A stretch of DNA of 64,000 nt from Paracidovorax avenae ATCC 19860. GTDB lineage: Bacteria; Pseudomonadota; Gammaproteobacteria; Burkholderiales; Burkholderiaceae_C. The stretch spans positions 1,674,001-1,738,000 of the forward strand of contig NC_015138.1 of the NCBI RefSeq assembly GCF_000176855.2, read 5' to 3'. Position numbers and translations under genes: made by a program. Below are positions 35,585-45,820 of this stretch, in pieces. The notes below the pieces were generated by a model. The model was given only the letters and a program-made list of their open reading frames with translations. It did no database searches and had not been told where the DNA came from. Position 1 is the stretch's first letter. Every line of letters starts with the position of its first letter.

Positions 35585-36970
35585 ATGTCCACCCGTACGG
35601 AACGCGATACCTTTGGCCCCATCGAAGTCCCGGCCCACCGGCTCTGGGGCGCGCAGACGCAGCGCTCGCTGCAGAACTTCGACATCTCCGGCGAGCGCCA
35701 GCCGCGCGAGATCCTCCATGCCCTGGCCCTGGTCAAGCGCGCCTCGGCCAGCGTGAACCACGCCCTGGGCCTGCAGGACGCGAAGAAGACCGAGGCCATC
35801 ATCGCCGCCGCCGACGAGGTGGCCGCCGGCCAGCATCCGGACGAGTTTCCGCTCGTCGTCTGGCAGACAGGGTCCGGCACGCAGACCAACATGAACATGA
35901 ACGAGGTGCTGGCCAACCGCGCGAGCGAGATCCTCGGCGGCGAGCGTGGCGAAGGCAGGGCGGTCCATCCCAACGACGACGTGAACCGCAGCCAGTCCAG
36001 CAACGACGTGTTCCCCACGGCCATGCACGTGGCGGCCGTGGAAGCGCTCACCCACCGGCTGCTGCCCGCCATCGCGAAGCTGCGAGCCACCCTGGAGAAG
36101 AAGGCGGCGGAGTTCGACGGCATCGTGAAGATCGGGCGCACGCACCTGCAGGATGCGACCCCCCTCACGCTCGGCCAGGAGATCTCCGGCTGGGTGGCCC
36201 AGCTGGCGCATGGCGAAAAGCATGTGCGCGACGCACTGCCCCATCTCTGCGAACTGGCGCTGGGCGGCACCGCCGTGGGCACGGGGCTGAACGCGCCCAA
36301 GGGCTACGCCGAGGGCGTGGCGAAGGAGCTGGCCCGGCTGACGGGGCTGCCCTTCATCACCTCGCCCAACAAGTTCGAGTCGCTCGCGTCGTGCGACGCG
36401 CTGGTGCATGCCCACGGTGCGCTCAAGACGCTGGCGGCCAGCATGATGAAGATCGCCAACGACGTGCGCTGGCTGGCCAGCGGCCCGCGCAGCGGCATCG
36501 GGGAGATCACGATCCCCGAGAACGAGCCGGGCTCGTCGATCATGCCGGGCAAGGTGAACCCCACGCAGAGCGAGGCCGTGACCATGCTGGCGGCGCAGGT
36601 CTTCGGCAACGACGTGGCCATCAACATCGGCGGCGCCTCCGGCAATTTCGAGCTGAACGTGTTCCGCCCGATGGTGGCCCACAACTTCCTGCAGAGCGTG
36701 CGCCTGCTCGCCGACGGCATGGTGAGCTTCAATGACCACTGCGCCGTGGGCATCGAGCCGAACCGCGAGCGCATCGGCGAACTGGTGGAGCGTTCCCTGA
36801 TGCTGGTGACGGCGCTCAATACCCACATCGGCTACGACAAGGCAGCCTTCATCGCCAAGAAGGCCCACAAGGAAGGCACTTCGCTGCGCGAGGCGGCCGT
36901 GGCTTCGGGCCACGTGACGGGCGAGCAGTTCGACCAGTGGGTGGTACCCGGCAACATGGTGGGCCGCTGA
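35585..36970 (+). CDS. fumC: Fumarate hydratase, class II
   Basis: 461 residues from the ATG at 35585; the frame is open upstream but the family starts here ([25 protein letters not shown]). The fumarase/aspartase signature [15 protein letters not shown] lies near 310-325, and the catalytic pair region [14 protein letters not shown] is kept. It is iron-free and stable to oxygen, in contrast to the class I enzyme at 31494-33053. It runs convergent to the topoisomerase gene with a 12-base gap. Confidence 0.96.
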   Translation: MSTRTERDTFGPIEVPAHRLWGAQTQRSLQNFDISGERQPREILHALALVKRASASVNHALGLQDAKKTEAIIAAADEVAAGQHPDEFPLVVWQTGSGTQTNMNMNEVLANRASEILGGERGEGRAVHPNDDVNRSQSSNDVFPTAMHVAAVEALTHRLLPAIAKLRATLEKKAAEFDGIVKIGRTHLQDATPLTLGQEISGWVAQLAHGEKHVRDALPHLCELALGGTAVGTGLNAPKGYAEGVAKELARLTGLPFITSPNKFESLASCDALVHAHGALKTLAASMMKIANDVRWLASGPRSGIGEITIPENEPGSSIMPGKVNPTQSEAVTMLAAQVFGNDVAINIGGASGNFELNVFRPMVAHNFLQSVRLLADGMVSFNDHCAVGIEPNRERIGELVERSLMLVTALNTHIGYDKAAFIAKKAHKEGTSLREAAVASGHVTGEQFDQWVVPGNMVGR

Positions 36971-36982
36971 CGCGGCCGCCGC

Positions 36983-38233
36983 TCAGGCCGCCGCCTTGCG
37001 GCGGGTGCGCCGGGCCGCGGAGGCAGGCCGGGCGGCGCGGCCTTTCCTGTCGGCGCGCGCCCGGGCCCGGGCCGTGTCCTGCAGGAAGGCCATCAGCCGG
37101 CGCTCCACGGCGCTGAGGCCCCGGGCCCCGGCGGCGCGCTCGCCGATGCGCTCCCACACCGCCTGCATGCCGGGCCCTGCGTCCGACGCGAGCCGAGAGC
37201 CGAGTTCGAGAACGGCAGGGTGGATGTAGGACTTCTTGCACACCGCCGGGGTGTTGCCCAGCTGGCGCGCCACTTCGGCCAGGATGTGCTTGGCCGTCGC
37301 GACCGGGGCGCCCTCGGGTTGGGTGCAGGCGATGCGCGTGAGCTCCAGGGCCTGCGCCGTGCCGTGCCAGGTCCGGAAATCCTTGGCGGTGAAGCGCATG
37401 CCGCCACCCGGCGCGCTGTCGTCCGTGCCCGCGATCTCGTGCAGGTAGTCGTTCACGTCGCCGGAGCCCACGGTGTGCCGCGTGCCGTCTTCGTCCTCGT
37501 ACTGGAAGAGCTCCTGCCCCGGCAACTGCTGGCACCGGCGCACCACGCGGGCCACGCGCGGGTCGTCCACGGTCGCCTGCTGCTCCACGCCGCTCTTGCC
37601 GCGAAAGCGCAGGGTCAGGGTGCTGCCGCGCACGCCCGCATGCCGGTTGCGCAGCGTGGTGAGGCCGTAGGAGCGGTTGGCAGCCGCGTATTCCTCATTG
37701 CCCACGCGCAGGAAGGTGGTGTCCAGCAGACGGACGATGGTCGCCAGCACCACCGCGCGCGAAAGCGCAGGCTCGCCGCGCCGCGGCTGTAGGTCGCGCG
37801 CCACGCGTGCGCGGATGCGGGGCAGCGCCCGGCCGAAGGCCTGCATGCGTTCGAACTTGGCCTCGTCGCGCTGCTGGCGCCATTCGGGGTGGTAGCGGTA
37901 CTGCCGGCGCCCGCGCGCATCCAGCCCGGTGGCCTGCAGGTGTCCTTCGGGCAGAGGGCAGATCCAGACATTCGTGTAGGCTGGAGGAATCGCCAGCTTG
38001 CGGATGCGGGCGATCTCCTCCTCGTCCGTCACCCACTGCCCGTCGGGCGTGCGGAACCTGAAGTGCTTGCCGCGCAGCACGCGGGTAAGCCCCGGCAGCG
38101 TGTCGGGGTGGACGTAGCGCAGGCCGCCTGGCAGGCGCTCCGGCGGGGCGGGGCGGGGCCCGGCGTCGCGGGAACGGGCGGATGGGTCGGCGGGGAGGTA
38201 CATGGACGGGCCTGTGTGCGGATCTGGGTCCAT
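36983..38233 (-). CDS. DNA topoisomerase IB (eukaryotic/poxvirus-like)
   Basis: 416 residues from the ATG at 38233; an ATG at 38203 would give 406. Neither has a clear ribosome site, so the start is uncertain. The N-terminal domain shows GLRYVHPDTLPGLTRVLRG, FRFRTPDGQWVTDEEE and LAIPPAYTNVWICP. The catalytic domain has RVGNEEYAAANRSYGLTTLRNRH and the active-site Tyr in CKKSYIHPAVLE. Bacterial IB enzymes of this type relax supercoils; their cellular role is unclear. The C-terminus is a basic Arg/Ala/Lys tail (about 385-416). Confidence 0.92.
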   Translation of the reverse strand: MDPDPHTGPSMYLPADPSARSRDAGPRPAPPERLPGGLRYVHPDTLPGLTRVLRGKHFRFRTPDGQWVTDEEEIARIRKLAIPPAYTNVWICPLPEGHLQATGLDARGRRQYRYHPEWRQQRDEAKFERMQAFGRALPRIRARVARDLQPRRGEPALSRAVVLATIVRLLDTTFLRVGNEEYAAANRSYGLTTLRNRHAGVRGSTLTLRFRGKSGVEQQATVDDPRVARVVRRCQQLPGQELFQYEDEDGTRHTVGSGDVNDYLHEIAGTDDSAPGGGMRFTAKDFRTWHGTAQALELTRIACTQPEGAPVATAKHILAEVARQLGNTPAVCKKSYIHPAVLELGSRLASDAGPGMQAVWERIGERAAGARGLSAVERRLMAFLQDTARARARADRKGRAARPASAARRTRRKAAA

Positions 38234-38319
38234 CACACACGGTTTTGCGCCGCGGCGCTGTAGGAAGCGCCAGGGCCCGCCGGTGGGAAAGAAGCGTGAC
38301 GCGCAGGCGGCCGGCCCCG

Positions 38320-39018
38320 TCACTCCTGCGGCGGCTCCAGCGAGAAGCCCACGCCATAGACCGACCGGATCCATTCGTGGTCGCTGCCGTCGGCGGCGCG
38401 CAGCTTGCGGCGCAGGTTCTTGATGTGGCTGTCGATCGCGCGTTCGTTCACATCGAGCGTGTCGTCGTATGCCATGTCGAGCAGCTGGGCGCGAGAGAAG
38501 ATCCTGCCGCTGTGGCTCGCCAGGGCTTGCAGCAGGCGGAACTCGCGCGGCGTGAGCGAAACGGGCGTGCCGCGCAGATGCACCTGCCAGAAGGCCTCAT
38601 CGAGCACCAGGGGCGCGTCCTGCGCGGCCGGCGACGGACGGGCCGTGCTGCGGCGCAGCACCGTGCGCACCCGCGCGACGACCTCGCGGGGCGAGAAAGG
38701 CTTGCAGATGTAGTCGTCAGCGCCCAGTTCCAGCCCGATCAGCCGGTCCACCTCTTCCACCCGCGCAGTGAGCATGATGATGGGGCGGTCGGTGCGCCGG
38801 CGCGCCTGCCTGAGCACTTCCAGCCCATCCATGCCGGGCAGCATGATGTCGAGCAGGGTGAGGTCGGGCGGCGTGGGGCCGGTGAGGCGGGCGATCGCGG
38901 CATGGCCGTCGGCCACGTGTTCGGCCTCGAAGCCGGAATGCCGCAGGTAGTCCAGGACGACATCCGCGATGTCGGGCTCGTCCTCGACCACCAGAATGCG
39001 TTGGGGGTCATCGTTCAT
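38320..39018 (-). CDS. baeR: Response regulator, OmpR family, BaeR-like
   Basis: 232 residues from the ATG at 39018, overlapping the kinase end by 11 bases. The receiver domain has Asp57 (LLDIMLPGMDG) and the LELGADDYICKPFSPREVVAR segment, which is close to E. coli BaeR. The winged-helix output domain ends IDSHIKNLRRKLRA and VYGVGFSLE. BaeR controls envelope-stress efflux in enterics. Here no mdtABC pump is adjacent; the neighbours are topoisomerase IB and the proVWX operon. The name rests on sequence likeness, not on regulon evidence. Confidence 0.85.
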   Translation of the reverse strand: MNDDPQRILVVEDEPDIADVVLDYLRHSGFEAEHVADGHAAIARLTGPTPPDLTLLDIMLPGMDGLEVLRQARRRTDRPIIMLTARVEEVDRLIGLELGADDYICKPFSPREVVARVRTVLRRSTARPSPAAQDAPLVLDEAFWQVHLRGTPVSLTPREFRLLQALASHSGRIFSRAQLLDMAYDDTLDVNERAIDSHIKNLRRKLRAADGSDHEWIRSVYGVGFSLEPPQE

Positions 39019-40567
39019 GGATGGGTGTCTCCAGCAAGGGCAGGGTGAGAAGAATGCGCAGGCCGCCCAGCGGCGAGGCCTCGGCGGTGATCCGTCCACC
39101 GTGCGCCTGCACGATGGCCCGGCAGATGGCCAGCCCGAGCCCGGAGCCGCCGGTGTCGCCCGCGGCGCGGGTGCGGGAGGCTTCGGCACGGTAGAGCCGG
39201 TCGAACACGCGCGGCAACTCCGGTGCGGGGACGCCGGGCGCCGTATCGTCCCATTGCAGCACCAGCCAGGCGCCTTCGCCCGCCTTGCGTTCGGTGCGCG
39301 CGGCGATGCAGAGCCGGCCGCCCGTTTCGGTGTAGCGCAGGCTGTTTTCCAGCAGGTTGAGGTACACGCGGTGCAGTTGCGCCGCGTCGCCCCGCACCAC
39401 CGGCGGCGGGTGGCTGCCCGCGCAGGCGTCCACCGCCGACGTGTCCAGGGAGATGCCTGCGTTGTCGAAGCGCGCCTGCATCGAGGCCATGGCCTCCGAC
39501 AGCAGGGGTAGCGGCTCCACGGGCTCCGGGGCCGTGGGCGTGGCGTCGCCTGCGGCGTCGAGGCTCGCGCGCAGGTCGCCCACCAGCTGGATCAGCCGCA
39601 TCACCTGCCGGTGCAGGCGCAGTGCCGTCCTGTCGTCGAAGGTGCGTACGCCATCCTGTACGGCCTCGATCTCCGCGCGCATGGCCGCCAGGGGCGTGCG
39701 GAGTTCGTGTGCCACGTCGCCGATCCACTGGCGGCGCGAGGCTTCCATGTTCGCGAGCTGCTCCGCCATGTCGTTGAACGTGGAAGCGAGCCGCGCCAGT
39801 TCGTCGTCGCCCTGCACCGGCACGCGCGTGTCCAGCCGGCCGCCGGCCACCCGGCGTGCCCCGTGGACCAGCGCGCCGATGGGGGCCAGCCAGCGCCGCG
39901 CCAGCCACCAGGACAGCCAGAGCGCCAGGATGAGGCCGGCGGCGCCCGTCCAGGCGACGAACACCAGTTGCTCGCGCAGGAAGGCCTGGTCCGCCTCGGT
40001 CTCCACGTCCAGCGGCGGCAGCAGCACGAGCTGGCCGATGGCTTCGCCGCGGGGGCCGCGCAGCACGCGCCGGGCCGTGCCCTGCACGGGCTGGACGCCC
40101 GCGACCAGCTGGCGGTTGCTGTCGACCAGCCCCAGGCGGACCGACAGCGCGTGCTGGTTGGGATCGGGAGAAGGGGGCGCGGCGTTACCGGACGGCGCTC
40201 CGGCGGGGGACGGCGGGTTGCCGTCGCCGAATGCATAGGCATCCACATCGCATGTATCACCATGCCTTGCAGTTGGGGCGGGTCGGGAGGGCCCGAAGGT
40301 CGCCCGGGGCAGCGCAGCGCCGGGCTTGTGCATCTGGCGCCACAGCTCGGGCTGCGTGCGCAGGGTCTGCCAGCCGCCGTGCAGCACATAGACGCGTTCC
40401 AGTCGCTCCGCGAGCCAGTCCAGCCGGCCGAGTTCGATTTCTGCGATATAGGGACCCAGCCCCCGCTGCAGGCCCAGGCGGGAGAACCCCACGAACAGTG
40501 CCAGCAGCACGGCCAGCAGGACGCTGAGCGCGAGGAAGGCTTTGCTCTGCAGGGTCAGTCGTGGCAT
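39008..40567 (-). CDS. baeS: Sensor histidine kinase, BaeS-like
   Basis: 519 residues from the ATG at 40567. Two membrane segments (about 8-30 and 195-220) enclose a periplasmic domain carrying a Pro/Ala/Gly-rich insertion (about 110-140). A HAMP domain (about 215-270) precedes the H-box IGDVAHELRTPLAAMRAEIEA with phospho-His287, followed by N, G1 (GSGLGLAICRAIV) and G2 boxes. The EAVQDG stretch after the H-box resembles E. coli BaeS. It forms a two-gene operon with baeR. A terminator at 40684-40708 separates it from proX. Confidence 0.87.
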   Translation of the reverse strand: MPRLTLQSKAFLALSVLLAVLLALFVGFSRLGLQRGLGPYIAEIELGRLDWLAERLERVYVLHGGWQTLRTQPELWRQMHKPGAALPRATFGPSRPAPTARHGDTCDVDAYAFGDGNPPSPAGAPSGNAAPPSPDPNQHALSVRLGLVDSNRQLVAGVQPVQGTARRVLRGPRGEAIGQLVLLPPLDVETEADQAFLREQLVFVAWTGAAGLILALWLSWWLARRWLAPIGALVHGARRVAGGRLDTRVPVQGDDELARLASTFNDMAEQLANMEASRRQWIGDVAHELRTPLAAMRAEIEAVQDGVRTFDDRTALRLHRQVMRLIQLVGDLRASLDAAGDATPTAPEPVEPLPLLSEAMASMQARFDNAGISLDTSAVDACAGSHPPPVVRGDAAQLHRVYLNLLENSLRYTETGGRLCIAARTERKAGEGAWLVLQWDDTAPGVPAPELPRVFDRLYRAEASRTRAAGDTGGSGLGLAICRAIVQAHGGRITAEASPLGGLRILLTLPLLETPIHER

Positions 40568-40683
40568 CGGTTCGGGCGGGGAGGCTGTGCGGGTCCAGGT
40601 TTGCCGGCGGGCGCGGGGCGCGACCGGGTATTTTTGTGTTCCTCCAGTATGGATGGGTTCGACTGTGCCCGCCGATTCAGGAG

Positions 40684-40708
40684 AAAAAATGGACCCGCTC
40701 CCCGCGGG
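40684..40708 (-). terminator. Rho-independent terminator after proX (minus strand)
   Basis: Read on the minus strand, the stem CCCGC / GCGGG with a five-base loop is followed, after a short TCCA, by six T. It lies just past the proX stop at 40717 and ends the proVWX operon before baeS. Confidence 0.65.
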
Positions 40709-40716
40709 CGCCCGCT

Positions 40717-41754
40717 TCAGTGGGCGGCCGCCTGCGCGATCCAGCCGTCGAAGGTCTGCTGGTGTGCCCGGATCCAGCCGTCCACGTGGCGCTCGATGTC
40801 GGCCTGCCGGTTCTGGCCCTGCTGCATGGCGAGGTTCTGCGCGTTGATGTCGGCCACCGGCAGTTGCATCACTTCGAAGAGCTTCGCCGCTGCCGGGTTC
40901 TTCTCGGTGAAGGCCTTGTTCGCCACGATCTTCTGCACGTTCGGCACGAAGCCGTAGTTCTTGCCGTCCGGCAGCTTCGTGTTGATGCCGGCCTGCTCGC
41001 CCGGAAGCGAGGAGCGGGGCACCTGCAGCCATACCACGTCCCGGCCGGGGCGCAGCACGCCGCTCACCCAGTAGGGCGTCCAGGTGTAGTAGAGGATGGG
41101 CTTGCCCTGCTTGTAGCGCGCGATGGTGTCGGCCATCAGCGCCGCGTAGCTGCCCTGCACGTGCGTGACCGTGCCCGCCAGGCCGAAATCCTTGAGCTGG
41201 TGCTCGATGACCGCTTCGCAGCCCCAGCCCGGATTGCAGCCCGTGAGGTCGGCGCGCCCGTCGCCGTTGGCGTCGAAGAGCTTCGCGAGCTTCGGGTCCT
41301 TGAGCTGGTCGATGTGGGTGATCTTGTACTGCTCAGCCGTCTTGCGGTCGATCAGGTAACCCTGCACCGCGTTGGGCGAGTAGGCCCCCTTGCGCCAGAG
41401 CTTCGCGTCGCCGCCGGCGTTCTTGTAGAAGTCGGCATGCAGCGGATCCCAGTGGTCGGCAATGAAAGTGGCGTCGCCGTTGGCGACCGCGAGATGGGCC
41501 GTGGCGTATTCGATTTCCTTGATGGGCTGCACGTCGTAGCCGAGCTTCTGCAGCGCGCGGGACACCAGCAGCGTCTGGAAGGTTTCCTCGGCATTGGAGC
41601 TTTGCAGCGGCTGCACGGAAATGCCCTTGCCGGGCAGGGATTGCGCGCCGGCAGGCAGCGCGGCCAGGGCCAGGGCGAAGGCACAGGCGGCGGCACGGGC
41701 GAATGCCGGCACGCCCGCCGGGGTAGGAAAGGAGCGTTGGAAAGTGATGTGCAT
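40717..41754 (-). CDS. proX: Glycine betaine/proline ABC transporter, periplasmic binding protein
   Basis: 345 residues from the ATG at 41754; the frame is open further upstream but outside the protein. A Sec signal peptide (about 1-38, ending PAGAQ) precedes the ProX fold: [42 protein letters not shown] and [11 protein letters not shown]. The Trp residues of the last two segments form the usual aromatic cage for betaine. Third gene of the minus-strand proVWX operon, after a 29-base gap from proW. Confidence 0.93.
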   Translation of the reverse strand: MHITFQRSFPTPAGVPAFARAAACAFALALAALPAGAQSLPGKGISVQPLQSSNAEETFQTLLVSRALQKLGYDVQPIKEIEYATAHLAVANGDATFIADHWDPLHADFYKNAGGDAKLWRKGAYSPNAVQGYLIDRKTAEQYKITHIDQLKDPKLAKLFDANGDGRADLTGCNPGWGCEAVIEHQLKDFGLAGTVTHVQGSYAALMADTIARYKQGKPILYYTWTPYWVSGVLRPGRDVVWLQVPRSSLPGEQAGINTKLPDGKNYGFVPNVQKIVANKAFTEKNPAAAKLFEVMQLPVADINAQNLAMQQGQNRQADIERHVDGWIRAHQQTFDGWIAQAAAH

Positions 41755-41783
41755 GGGGTGAAGTGATTCCTGGATGGGGTGTG

Positions 41784-43145
41784 TCAGCGGGCGGCCCCCG
41801 CCAGCGCGGGCTCTTCCGCTGCGGGCAGGGCGGAGAAGGGCTCCGCGGTGGGGGTGCCGCCGCGGGGGGCTTGCCCCGGGGCGGGGCGCAGCGCGGTGAA
41901 GGCGGCCACCACCAGGCCAGCGGGGCCGGTCTGCCACCAGTGGCGTGCGCCACGCCGCGGCTGGCCCATGGCCTGCGTGAGGCGGTCCAGCGTGATCGCG
42001 AGCAGCACGATGCCCAGACCGCCCACGGTGGCCAGGCCCATGTCCAGTCGGCCGATGCCGCGCAGCACCATCTGGCCCAGGCCGCCCACGGCGATCATCG
42101 AGGCGATCACGACCATCGAAAGCGACAGCATCAGGGCCTGGTTGATACCGGCCATGATCGACGGCATGGCCAGCGGCAGCTGCACCTTCCAGAGCATCTG
42201 CAGCGGCGAGGCTCCGTAGGCGCGGGCGGCTTCCACCAGGTCGGGGCGCACCTGCCGCAGGCCCAGGTTGGTGAGGCGCACCAGCGGCGGCAGCGCGAAC
42301 ACGATGGTCACTACCACGCCCGGCACGTTGCCGATGCCGAAGAGCATCACCACCGGCACGAGGTACACGAAGGCTGGGGTGGTCTGCATGGCATCGAGCG
42401 CCGGGCGCAACAGGCGCTGTGCCCGGTCGCTGCTGGCCAGCAGGATGCCCAGGGGCAGGCCCAGCAGCAGGCAGAACGCCAGCGAGGTGAGCACGAGCGA
42501 CAGCGTCACCATCGCCTCCTGCCAGATGCCCAGCATCGCCACCAGCAGCAGCGATACCACCGCGCCCAGGGCGAGCGCGCGGCCCGCGAACTGCCATGCC
42601 AGCAGGCCCACGACGGCGATCATGCCCAGCGTGGGCAGGCCGGTGAGCACCGACTGCACGCCGGCGAGCGTGGCGTCCACCGGTGCGCGCACGGCCTGGA
42701 ATGCGGGCCGGAAGTGCTCCACCGTCCAGGTCAGGCCCTGGTTGATCCAGTGTTCCACCGGAAGCGATCCGTCCCAGAGCTGGGACAGGTGCAGGCCGCC
42801 CGCGGCCTGCGACGGATCGCCCGTGCTGGCCAGGGCGTCGTGAGGCAGCGTGGCACCGCTCGCGGACGCGTCGGGCGCGGCGTTCAGCCAGTCCGCGCCG
42901 CCGGCATCGGGCCCGGTGGCCGAAGAGGCGGCCCAGGGGTCTGCGGCAGGTGCGGCCGGGGGCGTGCCGGTGGCAGGGTCCGCCTGCGTGCCGAACGGAG
43001 CCACGGCGGCAGGGCCGTCGCCTGCTGCCGCCCAGGGGTTGGTGTCGGGCGCCGGAGCGGGATGGGCCTGGGCCACCTGGGTGGCCTGGAGGGCGTCGTT
43101 ACCCGTCGTGGAGGTGGAGGAAGGAAGCGTCGGGGTGGCGGTCAT
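41784..43145 (-). CDS. proW: Glycine betaine/proline ABC transporter, permease
   Basis: 453 residues from the ATG at 43145. The long N-terminal tail (about 1-120), rich in Ala/Pro/Asp, contains a GGADWL element also present in the E. coli ProW tail. Six or seven membrane segments follow, including [20 protein letters not shown] and the coupling loop [20 protein letters not shown]. The C-terminus has about 40 extra Ala/Pro-rich residues compared with E. coli. Start overlaps the proV stop by two bases (ATGA pattern). Confidence 0.93.
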   Translation of the reverse strand: MTATPTLPSSTSTTGNDALQATQVAQAHPAPAPDTNPWAAAGDGPAAVAPFGTQADPATGTPPAAPAADPWAASSATGPDAGGADWLNAAPDASASGATLPHDALASTGDPSQAAGGLHLSQLWDGSLPVEHWINQGLTWTVEHFRPAFQAVRAPVDATLAGVQSVLTGLPTLGMIAVVGLLAWQFAGRALALGAVVSLLLVAMLGIWQEAMVTLSLVLTSLAFCLLLGLPLGILLASSDRAQRLLRPALDAMQTTPAFVYLVPVVMLFGIGNVPGVVVTIVFALPPLVRLTNLGLRQVRPDLVEAARAYGASPLQMLWKVQLPLAMPSIMAGINQALMLSLSMVVIASMIAVGGLGQMVLRGIGRLDMGLATVGGLGIVLLAITLDRLTQAMGQPRRGARHWWQTGPAGLVVAAFTALRPAPGQAPRGGTPTAEPFSALPAAEEPALAGAAR

Positions 43146-44416
43146 GCGTGGCTCCTTGCGGGTTCGGATGCGGCGGAACGGGTCGCGTGCGCGGGGGACG
43201 GAACCGTCGGCGGCACGGGTGGGGTGTCGCGGTCCAGGAAGCGCAGCAGCGTGGTCTTGCTGACCACGCCCCGGAAACGGCCGTCGGGATCCACCACCGG
43301 CAGGGCGCACGGAGCCTGCGCGACCTGGCCGAACAGGTCGGCCACGGGGGCATCGGCCGGGATCGTGCCCACCTCCGGGATGAAGGCATGCTGCAGCCCC
43401 AGCGGACCCGAGTGGCCCTGCAGTGCCGCCCGCAGCGAATCGCCGGAGACGGTGCCCAGGTACCGCTGCGCGGGCGTGACCACGTAGGCGAAGTTGTCGT
43501 CATGCCCTTCGATGAGCTGCAGCGCGGGGCGGCAACCCCGGTCGGTGTGCTCGCGCACCACGGTCAGCCGCTTGCGCGCGATGTCGCCTGCCTTGAACAC
43601 GGCAGCCGCGTCCACGCCGCGCACGAAATTGCGCACGTAGTCGTTGGCCGGATTGCGCAGGATCTCGTCCGGCGTGCCGACCTGCACCACGTGCCCGTCC
43701 TTCATGATGGCGATGCGGTCGCCGATGCGCATGGCCTCGTCGAGATCGTGGGAGATGAAGACGATGGTGCGGCGGCGGATCTGCTGCAGCCGCAGCAGTT
43801 CGCTCTGCATCTCGGTGCGGATGATGGGGTCGAGCGCCGAGAAGGCCTCGTCCATCAGCAGGATGGATGGATCGGACGCCAGCGCGCGGGCCAGCCCCAC
43901 GCGCTGCTGCATGCCGCCGGAGAGCTCGTCCGGATAGCTCTGCGCCCAGGCGGCGAGTCCCACCTGCTCCAGCGCGGCAGCGGCCTGCTGCTCCCGCTCC
44001 GCGCGGGCCACGCCCGCCAGTTCCAGGCCGAACGCGGTGTTGTCGAGCACGGTCATGTGGGGCATCAGGGCGAACGACTGGAACACCATGCTGATGTCCT
44101 TGCGGCGCAGCGCCCGCAGGGCGCGGTCCGGCAGCACGTTGATGTCGGAGCCTTCGACCAGGATGCGCCCCGCGGTGGGCTCGATGAGGCGGTTGAGCAT
44201 GCGCACCAGCGTCGATTTGCCGGAGCCCGACAGGCCCATGACGACGAAGATCTCGCCGGCCTCGATGGTGAAGGTGGCGTCGAAGACGCCGATGGACTGG
44301 CCGGTGCGCTCCAGGATCTCCTGCTTGCTGCAGCCCTGGCGCACGAGTTCGAGCGCGGTATCGGGCGCGTCGCCGAATACCTTGAATACATGGTCGATGG
44401 TGATTTGCTTGGCCAC
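43142..44416 (-). CDS. proV: Glycine betaine/proline ABC transporter, ATP-binding protein
   Basis: 424 residues from the GTG at 44416, chosen because GGGAGGA lies about nine bases upstream and because the protein then begins [15 protein letters not shown] as in E. coli ProV. Walker A is GLSGSGKST, the signature LSGGMQQR and Walker [13 protein letters not shown]. The C-terminal region (about 285-400) holds two CBS-like domains that in this family respond to ionic strength. First gene of proVWX; the long leader and the promoter at 44840-44868 lie upstream. Confidence 0.95.
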   Translation of the reverse strand: MAKQITIDHVFKVFGDAPDTALELVRQGCSKQEILERTGQSIGVFDATFTIEAGEIFVVMGLSGSGKSTLVRMLNRLIEPTAGRILVEGSDINVLPDRALRALRRKDISMVFQSFALMPHMTVLDNTAFGLELAGVARAEREQQAAAALEQVGLAAWAQSYPDELSGGMQQRVGLARALASDPSILLMDEAFSALDPIIRTEMQSELLRLQQIRRRTIVFISHDLDEAMRIGDRIAIMKDGHVVQVGTPDEILRNPANDYVRNFVRGVDAAAVFKAGDIARKRLTVVREHTDRGCRPALQLIEGHDDNFAYVVTPAQRYLGTVSGDSLRAALQGHSGPLGLQHAFIPEVGTIPADAPVADLFGQVAQAPCALPVVDPDGRFRGVVSKTTLLRFLDRDTPPVPPTVPSPAHATRSAASEPARSHA

Positions 44417-44822
44417 GTCGTGGGTCCTCCCTCGGTCGGAACGGGTTGAACGAACACGCCCGGCGGCGATCCTGGGCACAGGACCGCCTTCCGGGCACGG
44501 GGCCGGTCTATCGGCTGCAACCTGATGCGGCGGCCCCGCGCGGCGCCGCGAAAAAAGCATGCGCCTGCGTTGCCGGAAAAAAGGTGGGCGGTGGCCCGGG
44601 GTTTGGCCCGCATGGCACGCAGGAAGGTGCGCAAGGGCGAGGGGCGCCCGGCGGAGAGGTCGGGGCTGCGAGGACTCCGCCGGTGCCCCGTGGGGCATCA
44701 GGGCCGGAACCGGCCGTGGCGCCGGCGGACCACAGGCAAGGCTGCGGCGGCGCCGACTCAATGATCCGGGCCCTGCTGCACTCCGCAATGGGAGGATGGG
44801 ACCGGATTACCTGCACTGCAGG
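44417..44822 (-). promoter_or_regulatory. Long untranslated leader of proV
   Basis: About 400 bases between the probable transcription start and the proV GTG contain no convincing gene on either strand; the open frames here have atypical Arg/Pro/Gly-rich products. GC-rich inverted stretches near 44530-44555 could fold in RNA. The leader may carry post-transcriptional control, but nothing definite is seen. Confidence 0.3.
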
Positions 44823-44826
44823 TGGT

Positions 44827-44875
44827 AAAACACCCACAAAGTGTAAGCATTCGGTGTTTTTGAGTCAAAACACCG
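44827..44875 (-). promoter_or_regulatory. Promoter of proVWX with three repeated half-sites
   Basis: On the minus strand TTGACT (44863-44868), a 17-base spacer and TACACT (44840-44845) make a good sigma-70 promoter, so transcription should start near 44833. The octamer GGTGTTTT occurs at 44867-44874, as its inverse at 44853-44860, and again at 44827-44834. The first two form a nine-base perfect inverted repeat with a six-base gap over the -35; the third covers the start point. This layout suggests repression by a dimeric regulator, which is not identified. Confidence 0.6.
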
Positions 44876-44941
44876 GTTTTTACGGATGTGTTATTCGCGA
44901 GCGCGACCGTGGCGCCCCACGCGCCGGCCGCACGGCGGGCT

Positions 44942-45553
44942 TCAGTGCTTTTCGTGCGAGACGTGCAGCAGCCGGTCCGTGTAGGCGATCGCGATGGCAC
45001 TGGCCAGGAACGCCACGTGGATGATGGTCTGCCACATCAGCACCTTGGTGTCGTAGTTGGCTGCGTTGATGAAGGTCTTGAGCAGGTGGATCGAGCTGAT
45101 GCCGATGATGGACAGCCCCAGCTTCACCTTGAGTACCGAGGCGTTGACATGGCCCAGCCATTCGGGCTGGTCGGGATGGGTGTGCAGGTTGAGCCGGCTC
45201 ACGAAGGTTTCGTAGCCGCCCACGATCACCATGATGAGCAGGTTCGAGATCATCACCACGTCGATGAGCGCCAGCACCACCAGCATGATCACGGTCTCGT
45301 TGAGCGCAACGACTTCCACGCCCGGCTTGTAGCCGATGCTCGTGACCAGCGCCTGCAGCGCAGGCTGGTGGCCGAAGGCGGCCTCCACGAGGTGCCAGAG
45401 CTCCACCAGGAAGTGCCATACGTACACGCCCTGGGCGACGATGAGTCCGAGGTACAGGGGCAGCTGCAGCCAGCGGCTCGCGAAGATGAGCGAGGCGAGC
45501 GGGCTCAGGGCAGGGCCCTGCGGGCGCGGGGCAGAGTCTTGGGGGAAGGCCAT
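44942..45553 (-). CDS. Membrane protein, TIGR00645/UPF0114 (YqhA-like) family
   Basis: 203 residues with four predicted membrane segments: [46 protein letters not shown] (probably two), and [13 protein letters not shown] near the end. The motif [22 protein letters not shown] is characteristic of the family. Function unknown in all members I know. It is divergent from acs and upstream of, but probably separate from, the proVWX promoter. Confidence 0.85.
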   Translation of the reverse strand: MAFPQDSAPRPQGPALSPLASLIFASRWLQLPLYLGLIVAQGVYVWHFLVELWHLVEAAFGHQPALQALVTSIGYKPGVEVVALNETVIMLVVLALIDVVMISNLLIMVIVGGYETFVSRLNLHTHPDQPEWLGHVNASVLKVKLGLSIIGISSIHLLKTFINAANYDTKVLMWQTIIHVAFLASAIAIAYTDRLLHVSHEKH

Positions 45554-45820
45554 ATCGGTGGGGAAAAAAGTGGTGGAAACCGGGGAGCGGGAAGGTCGCG
45601 GCGGAATTCTAGGGCTTGCCGTCGAGCCGGCGGTCCGTGGGGCTGCTGCCCTGTCCGGGCGGGTGGAAGCGCCCGCTGCGGCGCCGTGCCGGGAGTAGCA
45701 TGTGGGCCGTGCCGGTGGCGGGCTGCGGCCCCATGCGGGCGTGCGTCAGTGGCATGTAAGTGGGCCCCCTGAAAGTACCGGCGAAAACCTGTTCCAACGA
45801 CTCCCAGGAGACACAAGCAA

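Noticed and set aside
44446..45024. Open frames in the gap between proV and the TIGR00645 gene
   Set aside because: Arg/Pro/Gly-rich products with no ribosome site; they cover the proV promoter and leader.
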